A stretch of DNA of 64,000 nucleotides from an uncultured Selenomonadaceae bacterium (GCA_902778455.1 CACYXR010000005.1:29532-93531); one strand, 5' to 3'. Counted from the first letter of the stretch, positions 37,946-47,710 are shown. Notes: generated by a model from the sequence alone, not told the origin. Made by a program: numbers and translations.

Positions 37946-38683
37946 GTGATTGAACGTATAGAATCCTTTTTTCAGGAAAAAATAGATAAACTGTTTCATC
38001 GGAGCTTTTCGGGAGAACTGGAGCCGGCGGCAATCCGCAAAGCACTGGAACAGGAACTTAAGGAGCGTCGCAAGCATACGCGCAACGGAAACATCGTGCC
38101 GAACATCTATGAAATCAAGCTGGGCACCGAGGACTACCAGCGCCTTTCCTCGGCACGGCTTATGGAGGATATGACTGTTTTTGTCGAAAAAACACTGATA
38201 CAGACGGATAGTTTCATGGATGGTGCGCTGTCCCTCCGCTTGCGGGACGAAGCAGCAATGGCGAAGGGCTCCTTTGAGATCACGTCCCATTATGAGGACG
38301 GAAAACCGCAAATCGCTGCAGATACTGATTCCAACACGTTGGTACTGTTTCATTCTGATTTCACGCTTCCGCTCAATCTGCCGCCGGTGCGTCGTCTGGC
38401 GTCCTTACGCGTAATTCGGGGCGTCGACGCAAAAGCATACTTGGAAATTGGGGAACGCAAGGTATATCTTGGACGTCGGGACCAAAACGATTTCATTCTG
38501 ACAGACTTGAATGTGTCCCGTTTGCACGCGTCGATAGAATACGAGCGTCATCGTCATGTCATTCGCGACGCGGGCAGCCTGAATGGCCTGTTTGTCAACG
38601 GGACACGGATGTCGGACGCGTGCCTTTTACCGGGGGATGAAATCGGGCTGGGAAACACGCTGCTCCGGTATGAAATCATTTGA
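37946..38683 (+). CDS. DUF3662 and FHA domain protein (FhaA-like)
   Basis: A 245-aa protein. Residues about 1-115 are the DUF3662 domain (IESFFQEKIDKLFHRSFSG, then ELEPAAIRKALEQEL). Residues about 160-245 are an FHA phosphothreonine-binding domain with VYLGRRDQNDFILTD, VSRLHASIEY and DAGSLNGLFVNG, which contain the expected Arg, Ser and Asn contacts. The start is the GTG at 37946, eight bases after AGGAGGG. It is followed by a PP2C phosphatase and a PASTA kinase, so it is probably a phospho-dependent adaptor of that kinase, as FhaA is in Actinobacteria. Confidence 0.88.
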   Translation: MIERIESFFQEKIDKLFHRSFSGELEPAAIRKALEQELKERRKHTRNGNIVPNIYEIKLGTEDYQRLSSARLMEDMTVFVEKTLIQTDSFMDGALSLRLRDEAAMAKGSFEITSHYEDGKPQIAADTDSNTLVLFHSDFTLPLNLPPVRRLASLRVIRGVDAKAYLEIGERKVYLGRRDQNDFILTDLNVSRLHASIEYERHRHVIRDAGSLNGLFVNGTRMSDACLLPGDEIGLGNTLLRYEII

Positions 38684-38718
38684 TTTGATATAAAAATATT
38701 GACGAGGAAGCGACACGT

Positions 38719-39429
38719 ATGGCGAAGGTTTATCTGGCCACAGATATTGGTCCGCGACGGGAATTAAATGAAGACATTGTAGCTGATTTGGGCCATGAGA
38801 CATATGTGGTCGCCGACGGTATGGGCGGATATGCGGCGGGCGAGGTTGCAAGCCGCATTTTGGCAGCGACGATACGGGATGCTTTGGCAGCAGAGTCCAG
38901 CTTTGATGAAGCTGTTTTGAAACAGGCGATACTTCGTGCGAACGATGCGATTTTGCAGACGGTGCGGGAGAACCCGAGGTATTCTGGCATGGGAACCACA
39001 GCGACGATTTTTCACCGCGAGGGAGGGGAAATCGTCTGGGCCCATGTGGGCGACAGCAGGCTGTATCTGTTGCGGAATCAAACGCTCAGTCAGATTTCGC
39101 GTGACCATTCGCTGGTTTCCGATCTTGTGGCGAACGGCTCCATCACGCAGGAGGAAGCGCGATCTCACCCGAAGCGCAACGTCATCACGCGGGCGGTCGG
39201 CGTCGAGACGGAGCTAGACGTGGATACAGGCGCATTCTCGACAGCGGATGGTGATATCTTATTGCTTTGTACCGACGGATTGACGTCTGTCGTACCGGAC
39301 GAAGAAATCTGTTCTATGATTCTCGCGTCCCCCGAAGGGGAAGATGTGGCGAAACGATTGGTGCGAAGAGCCATTGAGGTAGGCAGCCATGACAATATCA
39401 GCGCAATCGTCGTAAAGTTCGACGAATAG
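38719..39429 (+). CDS. PP2C-type serine/threonine phosphatase
   Basis: A 236-aa metal-dependent phosphatase (PPM family, Stp/PrpC type) that reverses PASTA-kinase phosphorylation. Metal and phosphate motifs: ATDIGPRRELNED, VVADGMGGYAAGEVAS, GMGTTATI, WAHVGDSRLYLLR, HSLVSDLVANG, LCTDGLT and the terminal SHDNISAIVVK. All acidic metal ligands appear present. GACGAGGAAG lies before the ATG. It is the second gene of the phospho-signalling trio. Confidence 0.94.
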   Translation: MAKVYLATDIGPRRELNEDIVADLGHETYVVADGMGGYAAGEVASRILAATIRDALAAESSFDEAVLKQAILRANDAILQTVRENPRYSGMGTTATIFHREGGEIVWAHVGDSRLYLLRNQTLSQISRDHSLVSDLVANGSITQEEARSHPKRNVITRAVGVETELDVDTGAFSTADGDILLLCTDGLTSVVPDEEICSMILASPEGEDVAKRLVRRAIEVGSHDNISAIVVKFDE

Positions 39430-39497
39430 TCGAGATTTTGCCAATCAATGAGAGAGCCAGTTTCAACGATTCTGTTGTAATTTTGGAGGGACGTAAC

Positions 39498-41261
39498 GTG
39501 GAACGCGGTATTTTGGATCACCGCTATGAACTCCTCGAACATATCGGCGGCGGCGGAATGGCTGATGTCTATAAAGCCCATGACAAGATATTGGACCGTA
39601 TGGTGGCGGTCAAGATTCTTCATTCCCAACTTGCCAATGACGAAGAATTTTTGGAAAAATTCCGTTTGGAGGCAAAGGGTGCTGCGCGGCTGTCGCATTC
39701 CAACATTGTCGGCATATACGATGTCGGCCATGACTCGGACAAGTATTATATCGTGATGGAATACATCGCCGGAGAGACGTTGAAGAAGAAAGTGCAGCGA
39801 GAGGGCTGCCTTTCCGTCGAGGAGTCCCTCCGCGTTGCAAAGGAGATTGCCCGTGCCCTGCGGGAAGCGCATGCAAACAATCTTGTGCACTGTGATATTA
39901 AACCGCACAACATTCTCGTAACGCAGGACGGCCGCGTGAAAGTGGCGGATTTCGGGATTGCCCGCGCCGTCACTTCATCGACGATGACATACAACGGGAA
40001 CGTCGTTGGCTCTGTACATTATTTCTCGCCGGAACAGGCGAAAGGCACGAAAATAACGCCGAAATCGGATATTTATTCCCTTGGTGTTGTCCTTTACGAA
40101 ATGCTGACTGGAGAGCTTCCTTTTACGGGGGAAACAACGGTGAGCATCGCGCTGAAGCATTTGCAGGAAGAGCCGAAGCCAATCTGTCAGCACAACCATA
40201 CGCTGCCGCCTATGGTTGAGGCCATTGTGCAAAAAGCGATGGCGAAAGAGCCTGAGGATAGACCGAGCAGCGATGAGCTGATTGAGGATATCCAGCATAC
40301 GGAGCGATTTCTTGGCTTTGAAGGCGGCTTCGAGACGGCTGGAGAAAGCGACCCTTTCGCAACGCGTTTGATGCCGCGCGTCAACGTGGACAAAAAGCAG
40401 GAGGGAACAGAGGAAGATGGGGATACATCGAGCGTTCTTCCTTTTTATAAATCAAAAATATTTATCGTAGCGGCGACACTTGTGGTATTCGTCGGATTCA
40501 TGGCAGGCGCCTTTTTTGCTTTTGGAAAGTTCTGGAACATGGCCGAGGTGCAAGTGCCGGATGTCAAGGCCCGTCCTATGGCGCTCGCCAAGCAGTTGAT
40601 TGAGACGGCGAACCTTCGCGTCAAGGTCGTCGAACAGTTCGACGCGGAGGTGGCCGCCGGACAGGTCATTTCCCAAACGCCAGATGCGGGGGCGACGGTT
40701 AAGGAGCAGCGCGTCGTCACGATTTATGTCAGCAAGGGCGGCGAGGATCTTACCATGCCAAACTTGAAAGGGTTATCCCGTCTGTCGGCTGAAGACAGGC
40801 TCAAGAAAATGGGGCTAACGGTCGGAAGTGTCTATGAAAAGGTCTCGGAGCAAGAAGCTTGGACAGTGTTAGAACAAGAGCCGGCAGCAGGGAAAAAGAT
40901 ACAAAAAGGCCAGAGCGTCGATTTGACGGTCAGTAAAGGACAGCCAATCAAGCTGGTCAATGTGCCTGATTTCACCGGAGGAACCTTGGACGCCGCAAAA
41001 GATCGTCTCAAGCAGCTCAAGCTGTCTCTCGGAACAGTGTCGCGAGAAAAGAGCCGCCAGGCTTCGGGTACGGTTCTTCATCAGACGCCCAGTGCCGGGA
41101 CAGATGTAGACGAGGGCACGACCGTCGATTTTGTGCTCGCGGAGCCGATGTTGAGCACTCCAACGACTCCAGAGAAGCCCGATAAAAAAGAGGAGACAGG
41201 TAAGAGCGAAGAAGGCCCCGCAAAGCCGCCCACCCGGACAAACGAGTCGGGCAAAAAATGA
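39498..41261 (+). CDS. prkC: PASTA-domain serine/threonine protein kinase
   Basis: Membrane Ser/Thr kinase that senses peptidoglycan fragments. In the 587-aa product the kinase domain spans about 10-275, with loop [14 protein letters not shown], the VAVKIL lysine, catalytic HCDIKPHN (Asp133), VADFGIARA and [15 protein letters not shown] transmembrane helix is at about 317-341. Three PASTA repeats follow (about 350-413, 418-482 and 487-553), then a Pro/Lys/Glu-rich tail. I start at GTG 39498, seven bases after TTTGGAGGG; the in-frame extension further upstream has no good start. rpe follows directly, without the rsgA gene usual in Firmicutes. Confidence 0.95.
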   Translation: MERGILDHRYELLEHIGGGGMADVYKAHDKILDRMVAVKILHSQLANDEEFLEKFRLEAKGAARLSHSNIVGIYDVGHDSDKYYIVMEYIAGETLKKKVQREGCLSVEESLRVAKEIARALREAHANNLVHCDIKPHNILVTQDGRVKVADFGIARAVTSSTMTYNGNVVGSVHYFSPEQAKGTKITPKSDIYSLGVVLYEMLTGELPFTGETTVSIALKHLQEEPKPICQHNHTLPPMVEAIVQKAMAKEPEDRPSSDELIEDIQHTERFLGFEGGFETAGESDPFATRLMPRVNVDKKQEGTEEDGDTSSVLPFYKSKIFIVAATLVVFVGFMAGAFFAFGKFWNMAEVQVPDVKARPMALAKQLIETANLRVKVVEQFDAEVAAGQVISQTPDAGATVKEQRVVTIYVSKGGEDLTMPNLKGLSRLSAEDRLKKMGLTVGSVYEKVSEQEAWTVLEQEPAAGKKIQKGQSVDLTVSKGQPIKLVNVPDFTGGTLDAAKDRLKQLKLSLGTVSREKSRQASGTVLHQTPSAGTDVDEGTTVDFVLAEPMLSTPTTPEKPDKKEETGKSEEGPAKPPTRTNESGKK

Positions 41262-41292
41262 ATGCGTGATAACGGGAAAAGGGAGAACGATT

Positions 41293-41940
41293 ATGCTGAA
41301 AATTGCCCCTTCAATTCTATCGGCGGATTTTGCCGCTTTGGGTGCAGAGGTAGAGCGTGTAGATACGGCCGGAGCCGACTATATCCATATCGATGTGATG
41401 GATGGTCGGTTCGTGCCACGTATCACCATCGGCTCGGATGTGGTCAAAGCACTTCGTCGCCACACGAAAAAGACTTTTGACGTTCATTTGATGGTGGAGC
41501 AGCCGGAAAATCAGATCGACGCCTTTGCGGACGCCGGGGCGGACTTTATTTCGTTTCATGTGGAAGCGGTGAAGCACGGTCATCGTATCGTTCAGGCCAT
41601 CCATGGGCATGGGCTGAAGGCGGCAATCGCTTTGAATCCGGGGACCCCCGCTGTAATGGTCGAGCCGTATATAGATGATGTGGACATGATTCTCGTTATG
41701 ACGGTGAATCCCGGATTCGGAGGGCAAAAGTTCATTTCCCTGACGCTCAAAAAAATCCGGCAGATACGTGAAATGATTACTGCTTCCGGTCGGCCTATCG
41801 AGTTGGAAGTGGACGGCGGCATCAATGCGGACACGGCGAAACTCGTAGTCGACGCGGGGGCGGATGTGTTGGTGGCGGGTTCGGCTGTGTTCGGGGAAAA
41901 GAATCTGTCCGAGGCAATCCGCTCAATTCGCATAGCATAA
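41293..41940 (+). CDS. rpe: Ribulose-phosphate 3-epimerase
   Basis: Interconverts ribulose-5-phosphate and xylulose-5-phosphate in the pentose phosphate pathway. The 215-aa barrel has [14 protein letters not shown], the metal-site [42 protein letters not shown] and LEVDGGIN. I start at ATG 41293 after AAAAGGGAG; the longer frame is not needed. Part of the def-to-rpe block found in many Firmicutes. Confidence 0.96.
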   Translation: MLKIAPSILSADFAALGAEVERVDTAGADYIHIDVMDGRFVPRITIGSDVVKALRRHTKKTFDVHLMVEQPENQIDAFADAGADFISFHVEAVKHGHRIVQAIHGHGLKAAIALNPGTPAVMVEPYIDDVDMILVMTVNPGFGGQKFISLTLKKIRQIREMITASGRPIELEVDGGINADTAKLVVDAGADVLVAGSAVFGEKNLSEAIRSIRIA

Positions 41941-41958
41941 TTTGTGGAGGAGAATCTA

Positions 41959-42744
41959 GTGGAGGATATACAGAATAGCGCCGATTCACGGGGAATCGAA
42001 ATCCAACATGTCGGCGTGCGCGAAATCCATCTTCCGTTCCAGATTCGAACGAAGGAAGGGGATTTTCAGCAGGTATTGGCTCGGATTTGCTTTACGGTCT
42101 CCCTTCCGCAAGAATACAAGGGAACTCATATGAGCCGTTTCATGGAGATATTGAATAAATGGAGCACGCGGCCCATTGCCGAGTTGGAGATGGAAGCGAT
42201 TTTGGACGAGGCATTGGATCGGCTTTTCGCCGCCTCGGCCAATATTGAAATTCGTTTCAAATATTTTATCAAAAAGTTTGCGCCGGTCAGCGGCAAGGCG
42301 TCGTTTCTCGACCTTGACTGTGGATTTTACGGCAGCAAGGGAAAAGACAATGGCTTCAAGTTCGAGTTCAGCGTTGAAGTTCCGTCTACGTCCCTTTGCC
42401 CTTGCAGTAAATCCATATCGCAGTATGGAGCGCACAACCAGAGGGGCGTCATGCGGGCACGGGTGCGTTTTCGTGAAGGTTGCGAATGTATTTATATTGA
42501 GGATCTAGCTGAGCTGATGGAGCGGCAGGCCTCTTGTCAGCTGTATCCGCTTCTGAAGCGCGAGGACGAAAAATTTGTGACAGAGCGCGCTTATGAAAAC
42601 CCGAAATTTGTCGAAGACATGCTCCGCGATCTTGTAATCGCGTTCCGTGAATTGCCGGGGCTGGAATGGTTTTCGGTTTCTTGCGAGAACTATGAATCGA
42701 TTCACAATCACAACGCTTACGCAAGTTATGAGGAATGGGTGTAA
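41959..42744 (+). CDS. folE2: GTP cyclohydrolase FolE2 (type IB)
   Basis: Converts GTP to 7,8-dihydroneopterin triphosphate for folate or queuosine, using a metal-flexible enzyme unrelated in overall sequence to FolE. The 261-aa product has the diagnostic STSLCPCSKSISQYGAHNQRG region, with the metal-binding Cys, and ENPKFVEDMLRDL near the end. I start at GTG 41959, six bases after GGAGGAG; the GTG at 41944 would lie within that site. The gene overlaps the next by one base. No other folate gene is adjacent. Confidence 0.92.
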   Translation: MEDIQNSADSRGIEIQHVGVREIHLPFQIRTKEGDFQQVLARICFTVSLPQEYKGTHMSRFMEILNKWSTRPIAELEMEAILDEALDRLFAASANIEIRFKYFIKKFAPVSGKASFLDLDCGFYGSKGKDNGFKFEFSVEVPSTSLCPCSKSISQYGAHNQRGVMRARVRFREGCECIYIEDLAELMERQASCQLYPLLKREDEKFVTERAYENPKFVEDMLRDLVIAFRELPGLEWFSVSCENYESIHNHNAYASYEEWV

Positions 42745-43607
42745 TGAAGCGGCTTATCGTCAACGCCGACGATTTCGGTCTTCATTCCGCCGTCAATCAT
42801 GGTATCATAGAAGGGTACGAAAAGGGGTGCATCCGTAGTACTTCCTTCGTTGCGGCAGGAGTTGCGGCTGAGGAGGCCGCAGTGCTTGCCAAAATGCATC
42901 CAGGCCTTGGCATCGGTATTCATTTGACATTAGTGGCGGAGCGTCCCGTGCTTCCTCCGTCGGAGGTGTCGAGTCTGCTCGGGGAAAACGGGTATTTGCT
43001 GCCCGACCATACAGCGTTTATCCGCCGCTATATGTCAGGCGGCATTCGCATGGAAGAGCTCTACGCGGAATGTGAGGCGCAGATTTTGTTGGCGAAGGAA
43101 CTGGGAGTTCACCTTACGCATATTGACAGCCATCAGCATCTTCATGTACTCCCCGGCGTGATTCAGACGGTGCTTTCGCTGGCGAAAAAACACGGCTTTA
43201 CGAAAATGCGCCTCCCGGCGGAACCATTTTTGTTTACGGGTGAATATCCGACTTCCGCAGGGCGCTATGTAGCAAAATGCGGTCTGACGTTCTGCGCCCG
43301 TATTGCGAAAAGCGCAATACGCCGTGCCGGCATTATGACACCAGATTCATTTTTCGGCATGCTGGCAGGGGGCCATCTCTATACGCCGCATTTCCTGTCT
43401 ATTTTGCGGGCGTTGCCTGACGGCGTGTCTGAAATTATGGTGCACCCGGGCAAAGACAACCGTGTTTTGGATAACATTTACCATTGGGCATATCATTGGG
43501 AAGAGGAACTGGCCTCCGTGACCTCGGCGGAGGCGATGAAAATGATTGAAGAACGGCAGATTCGCCTGATTTCTTATGAGGAGTTAACGGATGGGGAATT
43601 TCTATAA
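42744..43607 (+). CDS. YdjC/ChbG/HpnK-family carbohydrate deacetylase
   Basis: A 287-aa member of the YdjC fold, metal-dependent deacetylases that include ChbG (chitooligosaccharides) and HpnK (hopanoid glycans). The signature is IVNADDFGLHSAVNHGI at the N-terminus, with the metal Asp, IGIHLTLVAERPV, HIDSHQHLHVLPGV and MVHPGKDN. The ATG shares a base with the folE2 stop. It overlaps the next gene, a multi-spanning membrane protein of the YbhN type, by 17 bases. The pairing points to lipid-linked or envelope sugar metabolism; the substrate is unknown. Confidence 0.88.
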   Translation: MKRLIVNADDFGLHSAVNHGIIEGYEKGCIRSTSFVAAGVAAEEAAVLAKMHPGLGIGIHLTLVAERPVLPPSEVSSLLGENGYLLPDHTAFIRRYMSGGIRMEELYAECEAQILLAKELGVHLTHIDSHQHLHVLPGVIQTVLSLAKKHGFTKMRLPAEPFLFTGEYPTSAGRYVAKCGLTFCARIAKSAIRRAGIMTPDSFFGMLAGGHLYTPHFLSILRALPDGVSEIMVHPGKDNRVLDNIYHWAYHWEEELASVTSAEAMKMIEERQIRLISYEELTDGEFL

Positions 43608-44592
43608 GAGGCTGGCACTTCTTATCCTGCTGGTGTTGTCCATATCGGGAGCGGTCATATATTTTACAGTGGATATCCATACGCTTTCGAATTTGACGAT
43701 GTTCCAGCCGTGGTCGTTGGCGCTGGCGCTGCTTTTCATTGGTGTTGGGCTTTTTTTGGACGGCTCCCGGCTCATGCATCTTGTACATATATCGCATGAG
43801 GATATAACGCTGTCACAGGCGGTGCAGGTTGTATTCGGAAATTACTTTCTTGCACTTTTGACCCCGGGGGCGACGGGAGGCGCGGTGGCGCAGATGATGT
43901 TCCTGCGCCATGCGGGCGTACCTACCGGCAAGGCGACCGTGTTGGTTTTTGTTAGGACTGTGGTCTCGATTCTCTTTTTGATTTTGTGCATGCCGTTTAT
44001 CTTTATGCATGAGGCGCATATTTTGCCCGGGGTTTCCAACGCAAAGCTGATGATGATATCGTTTGCGGCGTTTCTCGTTATCGTATTTCTGGTTTGGGCC
44101 ATCAATTCCAATCTGCTCGGGCAGCTCATCATAAAGCTGGCGCGCAAGCTATCTCCGACGAGGCGGCGGTCGCTCATTCACATGTATCGCGACACAAGGA
44201 ATGCCATCCGACTTTTAGCGGAGTCCCCGAAACCCATGCTTCTCGTCTTCTTCGAGTCAGGACTTTCGCTGATTTGCATTTACGCGATTGTGCCGTGCTT
44301 GCTTTTAGGGCTTGGCGTTTACGATGCTGACTGGTACGCGGTTATGGGGCGCATGATTTTTCTCAACATGCTGCTGTATTTTACGCCAACACCTGGCGGT
44401 TCAGGGATTGCCGAGGGCGGTTTCGTCCTCTTGTTCAGCGAGACCGTGCCGCAAGGCACGGTGGGGATTGTGGCTGTTTGTTGGCGCCTGATTGCTGAGT
44501 ATATTCCGTTTTTGATCGGATTTTATTATACGGTCAAGGTCTTTGGCGCGACATTCCTCCGTAAGAAGGAAGAATCCGAGCAAAGTCTTTGA
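43591..44592 (+). CDS. YbhN/UPF0104-family membrane protein (LPG synthase TM-domain type)
   Basis: A 333-aa protein with about eight transmembrane segments, including a strongly hydrophobic N-terminal pair, and the conserved motifs GNYFLALLTPGATGGAVAQM and YFTPTPGGSGIAEGGFVLLF. These belong to the flippase-like domain found in MprF and YbhN. The MprF synthase domain is absent. It overlaps the deacetylase gene upstream, and the two are probably co-translated. The substrate is unknown. Confidence 0.85.
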   Translation: MGNFYKRLALLILLVLSISGAVIYFTVDIHTLSNLTMFQPWSLALALLFIGVGLFLDGSRLMHLVHISHEDITLSQAVQVVFGNYFLALLTPGATGGAVAQMMFLRHAGVPTGKATVLVFVRTVVSILFLILCMPFIFMHEAHILPGVSNAKLMMISFAAFLVIVFLVWAINSNLLGQLIIKLARKLSPTRRRSLIHMYRDTRNAIRLLAESPKPMLLVFFESGLSLICIYAIVPCLLLGLGVYDADWYAVMGRMIFLNMLLYFTPTPGGSGIAEGGFVLLFSETVPQGTVGIVAVCWRLIAEYIPFLIGFYYTVKVFGATFLRKKEESEQSL

Positions 44593-44618
44593 TAGATAAA
44601 AAGCGGGGAGGAAATTTT

Positions 44619-45299
44619 ATGTTGAAGTACACTTACTACGGGCATGCTTGTTTCTTGTTGGACGACGGTGCGCATAAGGTGCTTGCCGATCCGTTTTTGA
44701 CCGGAAACCCGAAGGCGGCGATTGCGGCGAAAGACGTGAATTGCGATTTCATTTTAGTTTCTCACGCGCACGGTGACCATCTGGGCGACGCGCCGGACAT
44801 CGCGATGCACACGGGAGCGACGATTGTTGCGATTCCCGAGGTTATCGGACTCTGCAACGAGCAAGCGGGCACGGAGTTGAAGGCTCATGGCATGAATCTC
44901 GGCGGTTCCGTCAAGCTGCCATTTGGCAAAGTGCGCATGACGCTGGCACTGCATAGTTCCGGTGTGGCGGGCGGTATTGCCTGCGGTTTTGTAATCCAGA
45001 TGGGCGGCAAGACGGTTTATTTTGCCGGGGATACGGCGCTCTTCCATGATATGAAGCTGATTGGGCGTAAAGACTCCATTGATTACGCATTGCTCCCAAT
45101 TGGGGACAACTATACGATGGGGCTCGAGGATGCGGCGCTCGCGGCGCAATGGCTGAACGCTGCTAATGTGATACCGATACACTACGACACTTGGCCGGTT
45201 ATCGAGCAGGACGTCAAGAAGTATCAGGAACTGACGGAGTCGAGTACCCGCGCGCACGTTCACATCATTCAGCCGGGCGAATCGCTGGAGCTTAAATGA
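44619..45299 (+). CDS. UPF0173 metal-dependent hydrolase (MBL fold)
   Basis: A 226-aa single-domain metallo-beta-lactamase-fold protein of the UPF0173 family. It starts LKYTYYGHACFLLDDGAH and carries SHAHGDHLGD (the HxHxDH site), GGIACGFVIQMGG, VYFAGDTALFHDMKLIG and PIHYDTWPVIEQD. GGGGAGGAAA precedes ATG 44619; the in-frame extension upstream is discarded. It ends in ATGA overlap with miaA. Its in vivo substrate is unknown. Confidence 0.9.
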   Translation: MLKYTYYGHACFLLDDGAHKVLADPFLTGNPKAAIAAKDVNCDFILVSHAHGDHLGDAPDIAMHTGATIVAIPEVIGLCNEQAGTELKAHGMNLGGSVKLPFGKVRMTLALHSSGVAGGIACGFVIQMGGKTVYFAGDTALFHDMKLIGRKDSIDYALLPIGDNYTMGLEDAALAAQWLNAANVIPIHYDTWPVIEQDVKKYQELTESSTRAHVHIIQPGESLELK

Positions 45300-46240
45300 C
45301 GGCAAACAAGCCACAGGACAAACTGATTGCTATATTGGGGCCGACTGCAACAGGCAAGACAAGGCTAGCTGTTCGGATTGCGCAGGTATTGAAGACGAGC
45401 ATTGTTTCGGGAGATTCAATGCTCGTCTATCGCGGTTTCGATATCGGCAGTGCAAAACCGGACGAAACGGAACGCGGCGGCGTCCGCCATGCACTGATAG
45501 ACTGCTTGGACCCGGCGGACGAGAGTTTTAATGCGGTGGACTTTCAGCGGCTTGCCGCCGAGGAAATCCAAGCGGTCAACGAAAGCGGCGCAATCCCGAT
45601 TCTTGTCGGAGGTACGGGGCTTTATGTGAAAGCGCTTCTGGAAGGATACCGTTTCAATGAGAACCAGGAGGACGGCGCATATCGCGCCTCACTGGAAAAA
45701 CTGGCGGAAAAGCACGGCAAGGCATATGTTCACAAAATGTTGGAAGATGTCGACCCGGAAGTGGCCGCAAGGCTCCACGTCAACGATTTTCGTCGTGTTG
45801 TGCGTGCGCTGGAGGTTTGGCACTTGGGGCAGGAACGGATTTCTCGGAAGAAGCGTGAAAACGGTCTCGTCTACGATGCTTGCGTGATTGGGCTTCATTC
45901 CGACCGAAAAATCCTCTATGAACGAATTGAAAAACGTGTTGACGCGATGATTGATGCGGGCCTTGAGGACGAGGTGCGGCGGCTCCTTGCTGGAGGCGTT
46001 TCTCGTACTGCTCGTGCGATGCAGGGTATCGGCTATAAGGAAATGGCGGCGTATATCGACGGGAAATCGAGTTTGGCGGAGACTGTGGAGGACATAAAAA
46101 AGGCAACCCGGCATTTTGCCAAACGGCAATTCACTTGGTATCGAAAAATGCCGTACATTCATTGGTTTAACGTTGACGCGGTTCCTTTTGAGGAACTCGT
46201 GGAAACTGTTTTGGAAACAATAAAGAACAAATTTATATGA
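45296..46240 (+). CDS. miaA: tRNA dimethylallyltransferase MiaA
   Basis: Adds a dimethylallyl group to A37 of tRNAs that read U-initial codons. The 314-aa product has the P-loop [13 protein letters not shown], the [18 protein letters not shown] substrate motif, [15 protein letters not shown], and [11 protein letters not shown]. Downstream of it lies hfq, the same order seen in enteric bacteria and common in Negativicutes. Confidence 0.96.
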   Translation: MTANKPQDKLIAILGPTATGKTRLAVRIAQVLKTSIVSGDSMLVYRGFDIGSAKPDETERGGVRHALIDCLDPADESFNAVDFQRLAAEEIQAVNESGAIPILVGGTGLYVKALLEGYRFNENQEDGAYRASLEKLAEKHGKAYVHKMLEDVDPEVAARLHVNDFRRVVRALEVWHLGQERISRKKRENGLVYDACVIGLHSDRKILYERIEKRVDAMIDAGLEDEVRRLLAGGVSRTARAMQGIGYKEMAAYIDGKSSLAETVEDIKKATRHFAKRQFTWYRKMPYIHWFNVDAVPFEELVETVLETIKNKFI

Positions 46241-46253
46241 AGGGGCGAACGCA

Positions 46254-46496
46254 GTGGTGGCAAAGATGTTCAATCTGCAGGATACATTTTTGAATCAGGC
46301 TAGAAAAGAAAACGTGGGCGTAATTGTCCATTTGGTCAATGGGTTTCAGATCAAGGGGAACGTCCGCGGCTTCGACAGCTTTACGGTCGTGTTGGAATCG
46401 ATGGGAAAGCAACAGATGGTTTACAAGCACGCAATCTCGACCATTACCCCTGCGCGTCCGCTGAACTGCGTCTTCGACGGGGAGAAAAAAGAATAG
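46254..46496 (+). CDS. hfq: RNA chaperone Hfq
   Basis: Sm-like hexameric RNA chaperone, 80 aa. The Sm1 motif is [20 protein letters not shown] and the Sm2 motif ends [12 protein letters not shown] (the family's YKHA). The distal and proximal RNA faces look conserved. The start is GTG 46254, eight bases after AAGGGG; a second GTG follows and an ATG three codons later is a less likely start. The gene is 13 bases after miaA. Confidence 0.95.
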   Translation: MVAKMFNLQDTFLNQARKENVGVIVHLVNGFQIKGNVRGFDSFTVVLESMGKQQMVYKHAISTITPARPLNCVFDGEKKE

Positions 46497-46554
46497 TGGA
46501 AAACCGTTGCAAGAGTTAGTTTTGCGGCGGTTTTTATTGAAGGAATGAGAAAGT

Positions 46555-47013
46555 ATGAAAACGAGAGGCTTTGAAGTCTTGTCGGCGTATGCCAACAAGG
46601 GAATCGTTTTGCCGGTTCGAAAGACCGGCAGCAGCGCAGGGTACGACCTCGCTGCTGCTGAGGACGTGTCGCTGGAACCCCGCTGCGTCACGTTGGTGCC
46701 GACGGGATTAAAGGCGTTTATGCAACCAGATGAATATCTGGGAATCCATGTGCGGTCCGGATTTTCAATTCGGAACATGGTGTCCTGCGTCAATAATGAA
46801 GGAATAATTGACGCCGATTATTACGGCAACGCGGACAACGAAGGCCATATTTTTGTGGCGTTGGTCAATCTGGGCGACAGTCCTGTGCAAATCGCGAAAG
46901 GCACGCGGATTGCTCAGGGCATTTTCTATCACTACCTAACCGTCGACGGCGACACAGCCGGAGTCGGCGTCGCCCGATGCGGCGGCATGGGTTCGACAGG
47001 GGAAATGGAATAG
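46555..47013 (+). CDS. dut: Deoxyuridine 5'-triphosphate nucleotidohydrolase (dUTPase)
   Basis: Trimeric dUTPase that keeps uracil out of DNA and supplies dUMP. In the 152-aa product all five family motifs can be read: GYDLAAAE, VRSGFSIR, GIIDADYYG, GTRIAQGIF and RCGGMGSTG. The active-site Asp of motif 3 and the C-terminal loop are intact. It starts 58 bases after hfq. Confidence 0.95.
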   Translation: MKTRGFEVLSAYANKGIVLPVRKTGSSAGYDLAAAEDVSLEPRCVTLVPTGLKAFMQPDEYLGIHVRSGFSIRNMVSCVNNEGIIDADYYGNADNEGHIFVALVNLGDSPVQIAKGTRIAQGIFYHYLTVDGDTAGVGVARCGGMGSTGEME

Positions 47014-47024
47014 TTGCTATTTTG

Positions 47025-47053
47025 CTGACATTTACGTGTAGTTATGGTACAAT
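47025..47053 (+). promoter_or_regulatory. Promoter upstream of the small membrane protein gene
   Basis: CTGACA, 17 bases, TACAAT with TGG before it (extended -10). It lies 52 bases ahead of the ATG at 47105. Confidence 0.7.
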
Positions 47054-47104
47054 ACAAGTGGTTTTTTCATTTGAAATATAGAATCCCAAAAGGGGGTATC
47101 TGTG

Positions 47105-47542
47105 ATGAAAAAATTGCTGAGCTGGATACAGTGGTTGATGGTTCTGCCCTTTGGCCTTTTCCTGTATATCGGTGTGAAAGGCTGCGTATATCTTTTAACC
47201 ATCCGATACGAGGGGAGCGGCAGTTTGATTCCGCTGGTTTCGGATTTCCTGTTGAGCGGTATTTTAGGGATTGCGTTGATTCTTGTCATTTCTTACTCGC
47301 TGGCGCCGCAAGGAAAAATTGCGGCCGTCGTGGGTGTTGCTCTGTTCTGTATTGCCTTCAACGGGTACTTCGAGGTTTGGCGGTCTTACAAGAACTTGAC
47401 GGAAACACCTATATGGCAGGCTGGACTCATCACAGGGCTTTCCGTGATTACGTCCCTGACTACATGGAACGAGCTCAGAGGTTATCGAAAGCGGAAACTG
47501 GAGCAAAAGCAGAGACCAGTGCCAGCAGTGGAGGAAGCTTGA
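47105..47542 (+). CDS. Small four-helix membrane protein of unknown function
   Basis: A 145-aa product with about four hydrophobic segments (starting near residues 9, 46, 70 and 103) and a basic C-terminal tail (RGYRKRKLEQKQRP). No family recognised. I take the ATG at 47105, eight bases after AAGGGGG; a GTG one codon earlier is possible. It has its own strong promoter. Another long open frame overlaps it but has no such site and does not look coding. Confidence 0.7.
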   Translation: MKKLLSWIQWLMVLPFGLFLYIGVKGCVYLLTIRYEGSGSLIPLVSDFLLSGILGIALILVISYSLAPQGKIAAVVGVALFCIAFNGYFEVWRSYKNLTETPIWQAGLITGLSVITSLTTWNELRGYRKRKLEQKQRPVPAVEEA

Positions 47543-47582
47543 AACAATTTGCACAGATTTTACACAGATTAGTAAATATTGC

Positions 47583-47611
47583 TTGACTTCATCGATGATT
47601 TTTAATAAAAT
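47583..47611 (+). promoter_or_regulatory. Promoter of rplM-rpsI
   Basis: TTGACT, 17 bases, TAAAAT. The transcript would have a leader of roughly 105 bases before rplM. Confidence 0.8.
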
Positions 47612-47613
47612 AC

Positions 47614-47710
47614 CTTCATGTGAAGTTACGGCACAGTTCCCACAAGCCCCGGTAACTGGTCGACAGACTTTGCGTGTATTTTATTTTGTATAAAGTGCCT
47701 ATTTTGCTAG
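47614..47710 (+). promoter_or_regulatory. Structured leader of rplM-rpsI (possible L13 autoregulation)
   Basis: The 5' leader has a small CTTCA/TGAAG hairpin (47614-47625) and a longer stem pairing GTTACGG (47626-47632) with CCGGTAAC (47651-47658), with one bulge. Bacillus L13 leaders are known to regulate this operon; whether this one does is inference. Confidence 0.4.

Noticed and set aside
47044..47586. A 180-aa plus-strand frame overlapping the small membrane protein
   Set aside because: No ribosome binding site; the other frame has AAGGGGG, a hydrophobic pattern and a promoter upstream.
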